Assembly (NCBI GenBank): GCA_002070275.1
Contig: MWCY01000033.1
Span: 1-33,318 of the forward strand
Source of the DNA: Candidatus Hydrogenedentes bacterium ADurb.Bin170
Lineage (GTDB): Bacteria; Hydrogenedentota; Hydrogenedentia; Hydrogenedentales; CAITNO01
Direction: 5' to 3'
DNA length: 33,318 nt
Positions 1 to 8,179 of this stretch are shown piece by piece (position 1 is the stretch's first letter; each line of letters opens with the position of its first letter). The position numbers and the translations under genes were made by a program. The notes under the pieces are model-generated. The model saw only the letters and a program-made list of their open reading frames with translations, made no database searches and had not been told where the DNA came from.

Positions 1-20
1 ATTCCTGCCTGCGCAGGAAT
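1..20. repeat. Perfect palindromic hairpin, 8-bp arms
   Basis: Bases 1-8 and 13-20 are perfect reverse complements around a 4-base loop (CTGC). Together with the following GAC it is the reverse complement of the common dispersed intergenic palindrome of the GTCATTCCTGCGCAGG type. It sits on the window edge, so its full extent is not visible. It is probably a MITE-like or REP-like element, not a terminator, because no T tract follows. Confidence 0.7.
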
Positions 21-85
21 GACGCCGGGGGAGGCAGCCATGACGCCTGAGGGTGGACGTAACGGCGGAAGGGAGCAATGACAGC
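17..85 (+). repeat. Degenerate GGAG-ATGAC repeats (about 20-bp period)
   Basis: Four diverged copies of a GGAG/GGCAG-like stretch followed by ATGAC or GTAAC recur about every 19-21 bases, with the ATGAC-like core near 19, 40, 59 and 79. The best copy (66-82) is nearly identical to the minus-strand reading of the 18-bp units at 33213-33318. The two window edges therefore carry members of one repeat family in opposite orientation. Confidence 0.5.
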
Positions 86-398
86 GCCGTGTGTAGGACT
101 GATGGAGGAGGTATGTCCCAAGACGCATTTCCGCACCGAATCCGAGTGACTGTTTTCGCCTTAACCGGCTTGTGTGCCAATATGGAAAAATGCATTTCGA
201 TAGTGAGTTCACAAGTATCTTTATTCTGGTTCTGTGTGTTTCATCGGGCGGTGCTGTGCTATCATTTCATTTTCAGGGAAGATTGTTCCTGCAACGAAGG
301 ACAGAACGCTCTTTTTCAATTCGTTTTATCTCAGGAAGTACGGGCTGACAGTATTGGGTGATACGTCATTTATTTATTTATCCGATCGGAATGAGCAT
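86..398. other. Intergenic region upstream of the kinase pair
   Basis: I see no convincing gene here. An 82-codon open frame starts at ATG 113, but its purine-rich GGAGGAG lies only 2 bases upstream, too close for a normal ribosome site, and the peptide resembles nothing I know. The frame of the downstream kinase is open back to 234 without a good start. The only regulatory candidate is the extended -10 listed at 257-265. Confidence 0.5.
257..265 (+). promoter_or_regulatory. Candidate extended -10 promoter for the kinase genes
   Basis: TGC followed by TATCAT forms an extended -10 element (TGn-TATnnT) about 130 bases ahead of the first kinase. I see no good -35 hexamer at 16-18 bases upstream, which extended -10 promoters can lack. 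This is a weak call from sequence pattern only. Confidence 0.3.
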
Positions 399-1124
399 AT
401 GAAAGTCCTTGCTCGGGAGGAGTTCTGTGTGAAGCAGGCGCTGCTCTACGGGGAAGGCTGTTATCCTTCGGGAATTTCCGGTCGCGGAGAGGTTTCTTTT
501 TTCCCCCTTGCCGATGGGGGAGAGGGTGTTTTGCGTCGGTGCCGGCGGGGCGGGCTTATTCAATTATTTCTTCATAATCGCTATCTTTTTATTAATCGTC
601 CTCTTCTCGAATTTGAGGTGCATGCAGAGGCGCAGCGTCGCCGTCTTCCGGTGCCGCTGCTGCTGGGTGTGAAATGGCGACAGCAGGGCTGCACTTTTTC
701 CGGCGTCCTCGCAACCCGGCGAATGGAGGGGCAGGACCTAGACGCCTGGCTCTGCACAGCAGAAAATCCGGCGGAAAAGCATCCGGAAATACTGCATGCC
801 TGCGGTGTCATGATTCGCACCTGCCATGACGCAGGGCTGTTTCACGCTGATTTGAATATAAAGAATATTTTCATTGAGAAGGGTTGCCCGCGGCTTCTGG
901 ACTTTGACCGCGCTTGTTTCTATAATGCTCTGGGAGACGGGCAACGTGCCCGGAATCTGCTGCGACTGCGCCGGTCTTTTGAAAAAAAAGGACACAGCCG
1001 GGAAGATTTTGAAATGCTGCTGCAGGGTTATGGTTCCGTAAATATCCCCAGATGGCTGCAGCTGCTGTCTTTGATAAAAAATAGCATATCGGATTTGTTT
1101 CAGAGAAAAAGAAAGATCAGCTGA
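399..1124 (+). CDS. KdkA-like 3-deoxy-D-manno-octulosonic acid (Kdo) kinase
   Basis: Predicted 241-aa cytoplasmic kinase that would phosphorylate a Kdo residue of the LPS inner core using ATP. The N-terminal part carries a GRG turn followed by LRRCRRGGL and an RYLF..RPL..EF stretch, as in KdkA. The catalytic loop HADLNIKN lies at about residues 149-156 (Asp151), and the metal-binding LLDFDR follows near 166-171. With the ATG at 399 (weak GGA 8 bases upstream) the length matches the usual 235-245 aa. In-frame TTG 354 is an alternative, because the residues it adds resemble the N-terminal strand of KdkA. The stop lies 3 bases before a second kinase, so the two are probably co-transcribed. The family call is firm; substrate identity is inferred. 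Confidence 0.8.
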   Translation: MKVLAREEFCVKQALLYGEGCYPSGISGRGEVSFFPLADGGEGVLRRCRRGGLIQLFLHNRYLFINRPLLEFEVHAEAQRRRLPVPLLLGVKWRQQGCTFSGVLATRRMEGQDLDAWLCTAENPAEKHPEILHACGVMIRTCHDAGLFHADLNIKNIFIEKGCPRLLDFDRACFYNALGDGQRARNLLRLRRSFEKKGHSREDFEMLLQGYGSVNIPRWLQLLSLIKNSISDLFQRKRKIS

Positions 1125-1127
1125 GAC

Positions 1128-1982
1128 ATGTCAGACACTTTGACCAAAGATGAAATACAGGCGCTGCTTTGTCCTGAAGGTTTTTTTCAGACCGGCATTC
1201 GTGGCGGAACGGTATGGATGCGCAAAGATGTCAGCCCGGATCAATTACAGCAGATGCTTGCCCACCCTCAGGAAACGCTGAAAGAAACGGGGAAGTCCAA
1301 AGTCAGCAGGCTCGGCCATTGGGTGATCAAGCGCCGTAAATCAACCGGCGGCAGCACGGCACTGGCATCCCTTATACGGCGTGAAACATTGCGTACGCCC
1401 TGGTATGCGACCCATTATCTGCGTGGCCATGGTGTTCGCGTCCCGGAGCCGCTGGCTTATGTGGAATATGGTTTTTCCGGCATTGTTTCCAGCACAGCTT
1501 TTGTATTTCAATACCTTGAGCGCTGCAAAGATGTGGAAAGTTATCTTTTTGATTTTATCAGAGAGGGCGCCGATGTTGAAGCAGTCTCCGGTTTTTTGTC
1601 CAACTTGGCGCAAAGCATCAATCTTGTTGAAAAAAGCGGGGCGTGGCATAGTGATCTTTCCGGCAAAAATATCTATACCGGCGACGGCCGTGTGTTTTAC
1701 CTGATTGATCTTGAGGCTGTCGACCTGAAAGCGACGTACACACAAGAGCGACGCATGAAAAACCATGTGCAGCTTTATGATTCTTTTTGCGACGCCCTGA
1801 CTGACACCCTGCTTTTTCCTTTTATAAAAGAAATGACGCCGGATTCTATTGATCTGCGGCTGTGGATGCCGGAGGTGCGCCGGATTCAGGAAGAACGCCG
1901 CGCACGGGTGGAAAAGCATTGGGAAAAGTATGGGGCACCGGAAAAGATCAATCCACTTCGGGCGCTGCAGCGTCACCAATAA
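1128..1982 (+). CDS. Lipopolysaccharide core kinase-like protein (RfaP/WaaP/InaA type)
   Basis: Predicted 284-aa member of the protein-kinase-like LPS kinase family, likely phosphorylating a heptose or other core sugar at the inner face of the inner membrane. The middle region has an Arg/Glu-rich segment (RRETLRTPWYATHYLRGHG) followed by VPEPLAYVEYG, as in WaaP. The catalytic loop HSDLSGKN is at residues 174-181 (Asp176) and the metal-binding LIDLEAVD begins near 192 (Asp194). The C-terminal tail is rich in Arg and Lys. It starts 3 bases after the upstream KdkA-like gene, so this is an operon of two different LPS kinases. The family is clear; the acceptor sugar cannot be read from the sequence. 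Confidence 0.75.
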   Translation: MSDTLTKDEIQALLCPEGFFQTGIRGGTVWMRKDVSPDQLQQMLAHPQETLKETGKSKVSRLGHWVIKRRKSTGGSTALASLIRRETLRTPWYATHYLRGHGVRVPEPLAYVEYGFSGIVSSTAFVFQYLERCKDVESYLFDFIREGADVEAVSGFLSNLAQSINLVEKSGAWHSDLSGKNIYTGDGRVFYLIDLEAVDLKATYTQERRMKNHVQLYDSFCDALTDTLLFPFIKEMTPDSIDLRLWMPEVRRIQEERRARVEKHWEKYGAPEKINPLRALQRHQ

Positions 1983-2019
1983 CCGCACTGTGATGAGAAA
2001 AATCCCGGGAATGCAGATT

Positions 2020-2844
2020 ATGGCAGAAGCATTGACAGATTACCGTCGGCTGTGTGTGCATACCATGACAACAAAGCCGCTTACGCTGGAGGAAGCGATT
2101 ACGGAATACACCCGGGCGGGCATTCCGGGTATAACGGTATGGCGGCACCATTTTGAGGCGATGGGTGCAGAGGAAGCGGGGAAAAGACTGCAGGAATCCG
2201 GTTTGCGGGTAGTGAGTTTGTGCCGGGGTGGTTTTTTTCCTGCCAGCAGCGCCCGGGAGAGAGAGGAGGCACGCGATCAGAACCGGCGCATTATAGACGA
2301 AGCTGCGGCTATTGGCGCGCCGTTGGTTGTGCTTGTTTGCGGTGCTGTTCCCGGTATGCCGCTTGCCGAAGCGCGCAGGCAGATTGTGGATGGTATTGCT
2401 GCTATCCTGCCTCATGCTGCCGCAGCGGAAGTGAAACTGTCCATTGAGCCGCTGCATCCGATGTATGCCGATGACCGCTGCGCTGTCAATACGCTGGAAC
2501 AGGCGAACAACATGGTCAGCACACTGCAGTCGCCATGGCTTGGTGTGACGGTAGATGTGTACCATTGCTGGTGGGATCCCATGCTGAAATCGGAAATTGC
2601 CCGGGCGGGCAACCGCATCTTTTCTTTTCATGTCTGCGACTGGCGTACGCCGACCCGTGATCTGCTGAATGACCGCGGCATGATGGGCGCCGGCTGTATT
2701 GACATCAGAGGGATCCGTGGCTGGGTGGAGGAAGCCGGGTTCAAGGGCCCTGTTGAGGTGGAGATTTTTTCAGATGAATACTGGCAATGGGATCAGCGTG
2801 CCCTGATCGAGCAGATCAAACGGTCCTGGCTTGTTTATGTATAG
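2020..2844 (+). CDS. Sugar phosphate isomerase/epimerase (AP endonuclease 2-type TIM barrel)
   Basis: Predicted 274-aa soluble TIM-barrel enzyme of the xylose-isomerase-like/AP-endonuclease-2 fold, expected to isomerise or epimerise a sugar or keto-sugar with a divalent metal. The metal ligands typical of the family can be placed: Glu in KLSIEPLHP, Asp/His in VTVDVYHCWWD, His in FSFHVCDW and Glu in PVEVEIFSDEYW. The start at 2020 is preferred because the protein then begins MAEALTDYRRLCVHTMTTK, with GGGA 9 bases upstream. In-frame ATGs at 1993 and 2011 are alternatives. It begins 37 bases after the kinase pair on the same strand. The substrate is unknown, and a link to LPS sugars is only positional. 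Confidence 0.75.
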   Translation: MAEALTDYRRLCVHTMTTKPLTLEEAITEYTRAGIPGITVWRHHFEAMGAEEAGKRLQESGLRVVSLCRGGFFPASSAREREEARDQNRRIIDEAAAIGAPLVVLVCGAVPGMPLAEARRQIVDGIAAILPHAAAAEVKLSIEPLHPMYADDRCAVNTLEQANNMVSTLQSPWLGVTVDVYHCWWDPMLKSEIARAGNRIFSFHVCDWRTPTRDLLNDRGMMGAGCIDIRGIRGWVEEAGFKGPVEVEIFSDEYWQWDQRALIEQIKRSWLVYV

Positions 2845-2855
2845 CGGAAGCGGGT

Positions 2856-2885
2856 TTTTCAGCCTTTCGGTGCTTCGTGTATAAT
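2856..2885 (+). promoter_or_regulatory. Sigma70-type promoter for valS
   Basis: TTTTCA (2856-2861), an 18-base spacer and a perfect TATAAT (2880-2885) precede the valyl-tRNA synthetase by about 90 bases. This suggests that valS has its own promoter and is not only read through from the upstream genes. I saw no T-box elements in the leader. Confidence 0.55.
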
Positions 2886-2976
2886 ACAGCAGATTCGTCA
2901 CGCTGCCGGTGTACTGTCAGTGCATGAAAACCGTCGTATACCCGCAAAACCCCCATACGCTCTCCCGGAGGACTCC

Positions 2977-5568
2977 ATGGAACTGCCGAAAAAATATCAA
3001 TCTCTGGAACAGGAAAACCGCTGGCAAAAAGAATGGGAAGAAAAGGCATTATACGCCTGGGATCCCTCATGCAGCCGCGAAGAAACATTTGCCGTTGATA
3101 CACCGCCGCCCACTGTCAGCGGTTCACTGCATGTCGGTCATCTCTTCAGTTACTCCCACCAGGATTTTATCGTCCGTTTTCAGAGAATGACCGGAAAAAA
3201 TATATTCTTTCCCATTGGCTGGGATGATAACGGACTGCCCACAGAACGACGCGTACAGAACATGTACAACGTCAAATGTGAGCCGCATGTTCCCTATGAC
3301 CCGGAGCTGAAGACGGAACGGGGAAGAAAAGGCACACCGCTTCCTATCAGCCGCAAAAACTTTATCGAACTGTGCGATGTAGTGACCAAAGAAGACGAAG
3401 CCGCCTTCAAGCATTTGTGGACTCGGCTGGGTCTCAGTTACGACTGGTCACTGGAATATGCCACCATTGACGAACATTGCCGGCGTACCTCGCAGGCAAG
3501 TTTTCTGGACATGCTGGAGAAGGACGAGGTCTATCAGGACAACCGGCCGGTGCTGTGGGATGTTGATTTCCGGACGGCTATCGCGCAGGCGGAAGTGACG
3601 GACAAGGAAGTAGCGGGGGCTTACCATTTTCTGCGTTTCGGTGTGGAGGGCTCCGAAGAGGTGCTGGTCATTGCCACGACCCGGCCGGAACTGCTGGCTG
3701 CCTGCGTCGCTGTGATGGTGCATCCGGAGGATGCCCGTTATCGCGCATATGTGGGTAAAAAGGCAGTGACGCCTCTTTTCGGTGCGCCTGTGCCGATCAT
3801 AGCTGACGAGCGTGCCAACCCTGAGAAAGGAACAGGGGTGGTGATGGTCTGCACTTTCGGCGACCAGACCGACGTGGAATGGTGGCAGGAGTATAAACTG
3901 CCGCTCCGCCAGATTCTGGGCCAGGATGGCAGGCTGCTGCCGCTGACTTTTGTTGCCCGGTCTGAAAAGGATGCCCTTTGGATCAGTGTCAACCCCGAGC
4001 TTGCCAATGCGACCTACGGGGAGCTGGCGGGGCTGCCGGCGAAAAAGGCACAGCAGCGATTCATTGAGATCGCTGAGGCGACACCCGGCGTGATTGACAG
4101 ACCTTCGGAAGCGATTACCCATGCGGTGAAGTTTTTCGAAAAGGGCGACAGACCGCTCGAGCTGATCCCTGCCCGCCAGTGGTATGGCAGGATCATGGAC
4201 AAGAAGGAAGCGCTGTTGGAGCAGGGGCGTAAAATCCAGTGGCATCCGGAATTTATGTCCAAGCGCTACGAGCACTGGGTGGAGGGGCTGAATCAGGACT
4301 GGTGCCTGAGCCGGCAGCGTTTTTTCGGTGTGCCGATCCCGGTCTGGTATCCGCTGGATGAGCAGGGCCGCTGCAAATATGATGAAGTGATTATACCATC
4401 GCCGGACAGCCTCCCGGTTGATCCTCTCGATGATGTGCCGCCCAGGTACGAAAGCAGCCAGCGTGATCAGCCCGGCGGCTTCACCGGCGATCCGGACGTA
4501 TTCGACACCTGGGCAACCAGCTCACTGACCCCGCAGATTGCGAGCCGCTGGGTTGAAGATAAAGACCGGCACAGCCGTCTGTTTCCCATGGATATCCGGC
4601 CGCAAAGTCATGAGATCATCCGCACGTGGGCTTTCTACACGATTGTGAAGGCCTATTTGCATGAAGGTGTGATTCCCTGGAAACATGTGGTGATCAGCGG
4701 CTGGATTCTGGATCCGGATCGGAAAAAGATGTCGAAGAGCCAGGGGAATGTCATTACACCAGAACCGCTGATTGATGAGTACGGAGCAGACAGTGTCCGA
4801 TACTGGGCGGCTCGGGCACGCCTCGGTGTGGATACTGCTTATGATGAGCAAGTTTTCAAGGTCGGCCGCAAACTTTGTACGAAGCTGTTTAATGCCGCCA
4901 AGTTTGCTATCGGACGCTTCAGCGAGGTGGAGCGGGCTGCGCTGGTACCGGAAGCTGTTACAGAAGAACTGGACCGCGCCTTTCTTGCCGAACTGCGCCC
5001 GCTGATCAGCAGGGCAACCCGTGCCTTTGAGGAGTTTGATTATGCGCAGGCTTTGAGTCTTGTGGAGGATTTCTTCTGGACCTGTTTCTGCGACAACTAT
5101 CTGGAAATGGCAAAGCCCCGTACTTACGATGAAGAACTGACTGCTGAACGACTCTCCGCCTGTGCAACGCTTCGAATCAGCCTGAGTATGCTCGTCCGAA
5201 TGTTTGCACCGTTTGTCCCTTATATTACTGAAGAGATCTGGAACTGGGAGTTTTCGAAAGAAGAGCCCTCTGTACACCGGGCGCCCTGGCCTGCTCTTTC
5301 TGAAATCGCTGCAGTACCTGCGCCCGCTTCGTCAAAAAGCTGGCAGGCTGCCCTTATGCTGACTGAGCAGGTGCGCAAGGCAAAAGCCGATGCCAACCTC
5401 AGCATGGCGGCGCCTGTCCGCGAAGTGCTGGTGAAAGCGGCACCGGACTGGATGGAGGGGGTGCGTGCTGCTGCACAGGATATTATCCGGATGCTTCGGG
5501 TTGAAACCTGGAATCTGGTTGAGGACGAGACTGTGGATTCCGTTTTAAGCTCAGCGCACCTGGAATAG
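2977..5568 (+). CDS. valS: Valyl-tRNA synthetase
   Basis: Class I aminoacyl-tRNA synthetase of 863 aa that charges tRNA-Val. The signature HVGH is at residues 52-55 and KMSKS at 584-588. The inserted editing domain shows the expected ATTRPE segment near residues 230-240, and the DTWATSSLTP stretch precedes the second half of the catalytic core. The ATG at 2977 is chosen because GGAGG lies 5-6 bases upstream; an upstream in-frame ATG at 2920 has no such site. The GWDDNGLPTERRVQN stretch and the short C-terminus without the long coiled-coil arm of classical bacterial ValRS (E. coli type) resemble the archaeal-like ValRS clade found in some bacteria. That clade assignment is from memory of motifs and needs a tree. 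Confidence 0.95.
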   Translation: MELPKKYQSLEQENRWQKEWEEKALYAWDPSCSREETFAVDTPPPTVSGSLHVGHLFSYSHQDFIVRFQRMTGKNIFFPIGWDDNGLPTERRVQNMYNVKCEPHVPYDPELKTERGRKGTPLPISRKNFIELCDVVTKEDEAAFKHLWTRLGLSYDWSLEYATIDEHCRRTSQASFLDMLEKDEVYQDNRPVLWDVDFRTAIAQAEVTDKEVAGAYHFLRFGVEGSEEVLVIATTRPELLAACVAVMVHPEDARYRAYVGKKAVTPLFGAPVPIIADERANPEKGTGVVMVCTFGDQTDVEWWQEYKLPLRQILGQDGRLLPLTFVARSEKDALWISVNPELANATYGELAGLPAKKAQQRFIEIAEATPGVIDRPSEAITHAVKFFEKGDRPLELIPARQWYGRIMDKKEALLEQGRKIQWHPEFMSKRYEHWVEGLNQDWCLSRQRFFGVPIPVWYPLDEQGRCKYDEVIIPSPDSLPVDPLDDVPPRYESSQRDQPGGFTGDPDVFDTWATSSLTPQIASRWVEDKDRHSRLFPMDIRPQSHEIIRTWAFYTIVKAYLHEGVIPWKHVVISGWILDPDRKKMSKSQGNVITPEPLIDEYGADSVRYWAARARLGVDTAYDEQVFKVGRKLCTKLFNAAKFAIGRFSEVERAALVPEAVTEELDRAFLAELRPLISRATRAFEEFDYAQALSLVEDFFWTCFCDNYLEMAKPRTYDEELTAERLSACATLRISLSMLVRMFAPFVPYITEEIWNWEFSKEEPSVHRAPWPALSEIAAVPAPASSKSWQAALMLTEQVRKAKADANLSMAAPVREVLVKAAPDWMEGVRAAAQDIIRMLRVETWNLVEDETVDSVLSSAHLE

Positions 5569-5595
5569 CTTTTTTCCTCTTTTACAGAATCCGGG

Positions 5596-5625
5596 TTGAT
5601 TCTTGTGAAGAATCAAGAGTAAAAT
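5596..5625 (+). promoter_or_regulatory. Promoter with a perfect palindrome between -35 and -10
   Basis: TTGATT (5596-5601) and TAAAAT (5620-5625) are separated by 18 bases, a plausible sigma70 promoter. A perfect inverted repeat, TTGATTCTT (5596-5604), GTG, AAGAATCAA (5608-5616), covers the -35 and most of the spacer. No T tract follows, so it is better read as an operator than as a terminator of valS. The downstream gene begins at 5701. Confidence 0.5.
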
Positions 5626-5700
5626 GAAATAAGAAAATCAGGCTTCTTGCGTGAACCGGCAGGGACTTCGGTTCCAGAACAAAAAAGGGTTAATGGGCCT

Positions 5701-6180
5701 ATGGACAAACGGTTGCTGGCTGCCTTTTTCATTTTTCTTGGTGCGTTTCTGGTGCTTCCCATTGCAATGCAGAAGTACAGACAGTCACAGATACCTGATG
5801 CAGGCGGGGCGGCAGCGTCAGGAAGTTATTCCGCCAGTCCGGCTTCTGCCGGTTCCGCCTCGCAGTTCCCTGAGCTGAATGAACCGCCTCTTTTAAATGA
5901 AGCAAATCTCATCGGAACAGAATGGCAGGTGCAGGTCGAGCAGTACAAAATCAAAGTTACCCTGTCTGCCGGAGGAATTTGCTATGCTACCCACCCTCTG
6001 GCAAAAGCGATTACCGGAATGGATTATATTGAAGGGCGCTGGCGGGTGGAAAACAACAAGTTTTTTGTGAGCACCGCTCTGGGCGGTCAGGAAAAATCGG
6101 TGGAACTTCGTATCGCCGGCAATAATCTCTACCACCTAAGCGCCAAGGGCAGACCGGAGAGAGTGGAACGCTTCCGCTGA
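5701..6180 (+). CDS. Hypothetical single-pass membrane-anchored protein
   Basis: A 159-aa protein I do not recognise. Residues 4-22 (LLAAFFIFLGAFLVLPIAM) form one hydrophobic segment after MDKR, so it is likely anchored in the inner membrane with its bulk outside. A low-complexity Gly/Ala/Ser/Pro linker (about 30-60) leads to a small beta-rich C-terminal domain that starts near LIGTEWQVQVEQYKIKVTL and resembles in outline a lipocalin-like or copper-resistance-type single-sheet domain. The start at 5701 places the hydrophobic segment at the N-terminus; an upstream in-frame ATG at 5647 adds a charged tail with no visible role. It lies alone behind a palindromic promoter and 61 bases ahead of a GT2 gene. 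Function unknown. Confidence 0.6.
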   Translation: MDKRLLAAFFIFLGAFLVLPIAMQKYRQSQIPDAGGAAASGSYSASPASAGSASQFPELNEPPLLNEANLIGTEWQVQVEQYKIKVTLSAGGICYATHPLAKAITGMDYIEGRWRVENNKFFVSTALGGQEKSVELRIAGNNLYHLSAKGRPERVERFR

Positions 6181-6241
6181 GAAAAGCATGATGAAGGGGA
6201 GTCTTATGCAGGGGTGCAAGGGTACCGGGCAATAGTGCTAT

Positions 6242-7192
6242 ATGAGTATGACTCCAAAATTTTCTTTTGTGCTGCCTGCCTATAACGAAGAAGATAGTGT
6301 TGTGGCAATGACAGAGCGCCTTCTTGCTGTGGCGGAGCAGATTGAGGGGACTGTCGAAATTGTATGGATTAACGACGGCAGTTCTGATGCGACAGGCATG
6401 CGTCTGGATTCTCTGACTCAAAGATATCCGGCTGTCCGTGTTTTTCATTTTTCCCGAAATTTCGGCCATATGGCGGCACTATGCGCCGGGCTGGAATGTG
6501 CACGGGCAAGCCATGCCGTCATCACGCTGGATGCCGACGGGCAGCATCCGCCGGAAATGATCCCGCAAATGGTTCGATGCTGGCAGGAAGGTGCCGACAT
6601 TGTCCAGTGTATCCGTGAGCAGGCTTCAAAAAGCGGCGTTCTTAAAAAAGTGACGTCCCGCGGGTTCTATAAAGTCTTCAATCTTCTTGCCGATACGGAT
6701 ATCCCCGAAGGTGCCGCTGATTTTCGCCTGCTGGATCGCCAGGTTGTCGATGCATTGAACACTCTTCCTGAGCGGGTGCGTTTTATCCGGGGGCTTGTTC
6801 ACTGGGTGGGTTTCAGGCAGGTTTCCATTCCTTACTCGGAAAAAGAACGGCTGGCGGGAACGACCAAGTACAGTTTGAAGCATATGTTCACATTTGCGTT
6901 GAACGGGATCACCAGTTTTTCTGTTCGGCCGCTGCGCCTCTCTTTTGTCCTCTCCCTTTTTGTCATCTTATCAATTGCTTTATACAGTGGCTATGTGCTC
7001 TTTGCGCTGGCAGCCGGAAAAGACATTTCTCCGGGATGGACAAGTCTGGTTTTTATTGTTCTTTTTCTGGGAGCGGCGCAGCTGCTGGTCATCGGGATTG
7101 CCAGTGAGTACCTGGCTCGCCTCTACATAGAACAGAAACGACGGCCTGTCTATATTGTGCGCAAGCCCGATTCCCGCCGTGAAGATGCATAG
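6242..7192 (+). CDS. Family 2 glycosyltransferase, DPM1/GtrB-like, polyprenyl-phosphate type
   Basis: Predicted 316-aa membrane glycosyltransferase that would transfer a sugar from a nucleotide donor to undecaprenyl phosphate at the inner membrane. The GT-A domain shows LPAYNEE near residue 11, VWINDGSSD, the metal-binding DADG of LDADGQHPPEM (about 98-101) and the acceptor-region GAADFRLLDR. Two C-terminal transmembrane helices (about 230-255 and 265-285) match the GtrB/ArnC/DPM1-like architecture. The lipid-linked product is the type of donor used by GT-C or YfhO-like glycosyltransferases, and a YfhO-like gene follows two genes later. ATG 6248 is a near alternative start. The sugar transferred is unknown. 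Confidence 0.85.
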   Translation: MSMTPKFSFVLPAYNEEDSVVAMTERLLAVAEQIEGTVEIVWINDGSSDATGMRLDSLTQRYPAVRVFHFSRNFGHMAALCAGLECARASHAVITLDADGQHPPEMIPQMVRCWQEGADIVQCIREQASKSGVLKKVTSRGFYKVFNLLADTDIPEGAADFRLLDRQVVDALNTLPERVRFIRGLVHWVGFRQVSIPYSEKERLAGTTKYSLKHMFTFALNGITSFSVRPLRLSFVLSLFVILSIALYSGYVLFALAAGKDISPGWTSLVFIVLFLGAAQLLVIGIASEYLARLYIEQKRRPVYIVRKPDSRREDA

Positions 7193-7221
7193 TTTTTAAT
7201 GATTTTCAGATAAGGCAATTT

Positions 7222-8097
7222 ATGGACGACTTTGAACAATATGTTTCCGAAGGGGATAAAGCAGAGCGTATTTCCTGTATCTGCTGCGGGCATTTTCCGC
7301 ATACCGCCGTTTATGAAGGGCTCGAACGCTGTGACAAGTGCGGGCACATCCGTGCTGTTTTGGATTGGGCGCCCGAAAAATTCCATGAACTGTATACACG
7401 GGGCTATTTCAAAGGAGGCGAATACGAGGACTACGAGGAGGAAGGACTGGCGCTTCGATATAATTTCATGAAACGCCTGGCGGATCTGGCAAAGCGCCAT
7501 CCTGAAGGCGGTGACTTGTGGGAAATCGGATGTGCCTACGGTTTTTTTCTCGAAGCGGCGCAGACGCATTTCAATGCTGCAGGCTGTGACATTGCCGCTG
7601 ATGCCGTTGAAAGCGGAGTTGCCGCCCGCGGGGTGAAGGCGGTATACGGGGATTATTTGAAAATGGAGAAAGGGGGCCCATTTGATGTGATCTGCCTGTG
7701 GGATACAGTTGAACACATGGCGCGGCCTGATCTGTATCTGGAAAAGGCCTTTTCCGAACTAATACCGGGTGGAACGCTGGCGCTGAGCACTGGAGATATA
7801 GGATCGCGATGGGCTAGAGTGCGGGGGCGGCACTGGCGGCTGATTCACCCGCCGACCCATGTGCATTACTTTACGCAGCACTCCATGGGGCAGCTGCTTG
7901 CCCGGCTTGGTTTTGAGGAAGTGCGTTTTTCTTATCCGCCTTTCTGGCGCAATGTTAACACTACGCTTGTAAAACTGGCACAGAAGCACAGAGTGTTTTC
8001 TCTTATCCGGCCTTTGGTCGCCCGCACACCGCTCGGACGCATTAATTACCCCTTGAATCTTTTCGATTTGATGACAGTTTACGCCAGAAAGAAATAA
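7222..8097 (+). CDS. SAM-dependent methyltransferase with N-terminal zinc-binding motif
   Basis: Predicted 291-aa class I methyltransferase. The N-terminus carries two CxxC pairs (Cys19/Cys22 and Cys37/Cys40), a zinc-ribbon-like element also seen in sugar C-methyltransferases and related Methyltransf_23 proteins. The SAM-binding motif I is WEIGCAYGFFLEAA (about 100-113), followed by CDIAADAVESGVAARG and the DVICLWDTVEHMARP acidic/motif IV region. The gene starts 29 bases after the GT2 gene and precedes a YfhO-like gene, so it may methylate a sugar or lipid intermediate in envelope glycan assembly. That role is inferred from context; the acceptor cannot be read from the sequence. Confidence 0.8.
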   Translation: MDDFEQYVSEGDKAERISCICCGHFPHTAVYEGLERCDKCGHIRAVLDWAPEKFHELYTRGYFKGGEYEDYEEEGLALRYNFMKRLADLAKRHPEGGDLWEIGCAYGFFLEAAQTHFNAAGCDIAADAVESGVAARGVKAVYGDYLKMEKGGPFDVICLWDTVEHMARPDLYLEKAFSELIPGGTLALSTGDIGSRWARVRGRHWRLIHPPTHVHYFTQHSMGQLLARLGFEEVRFSYPPFWRNVNTTLVKLAQKHRVFSLIRPLVARTPLGRINYPLNLFDLMTVYARKK

Positions 8098-8179
8098 GAG
8101 ACCGGATTGCTGTTCCGGCAGCGGCAGTACCGCCTTGTTTCATTTTATGCCACACCAACGCAGGATAAAAATCTCAGTC

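Noticed and set aside
53-361. 102-codon plus-strand open frame at the left edge
   Set aside because: It starts in repeat DNA, has no ribosome site at a normal distance, and its peptide has no recognisable domain.
8101-8125. Short CCGGA/TCCGG hairpin before the YfhO-like gene
   Set aside because: The 5-bp stem is too short and lacks a T tract to call as a terminator or regulatory hairpin.
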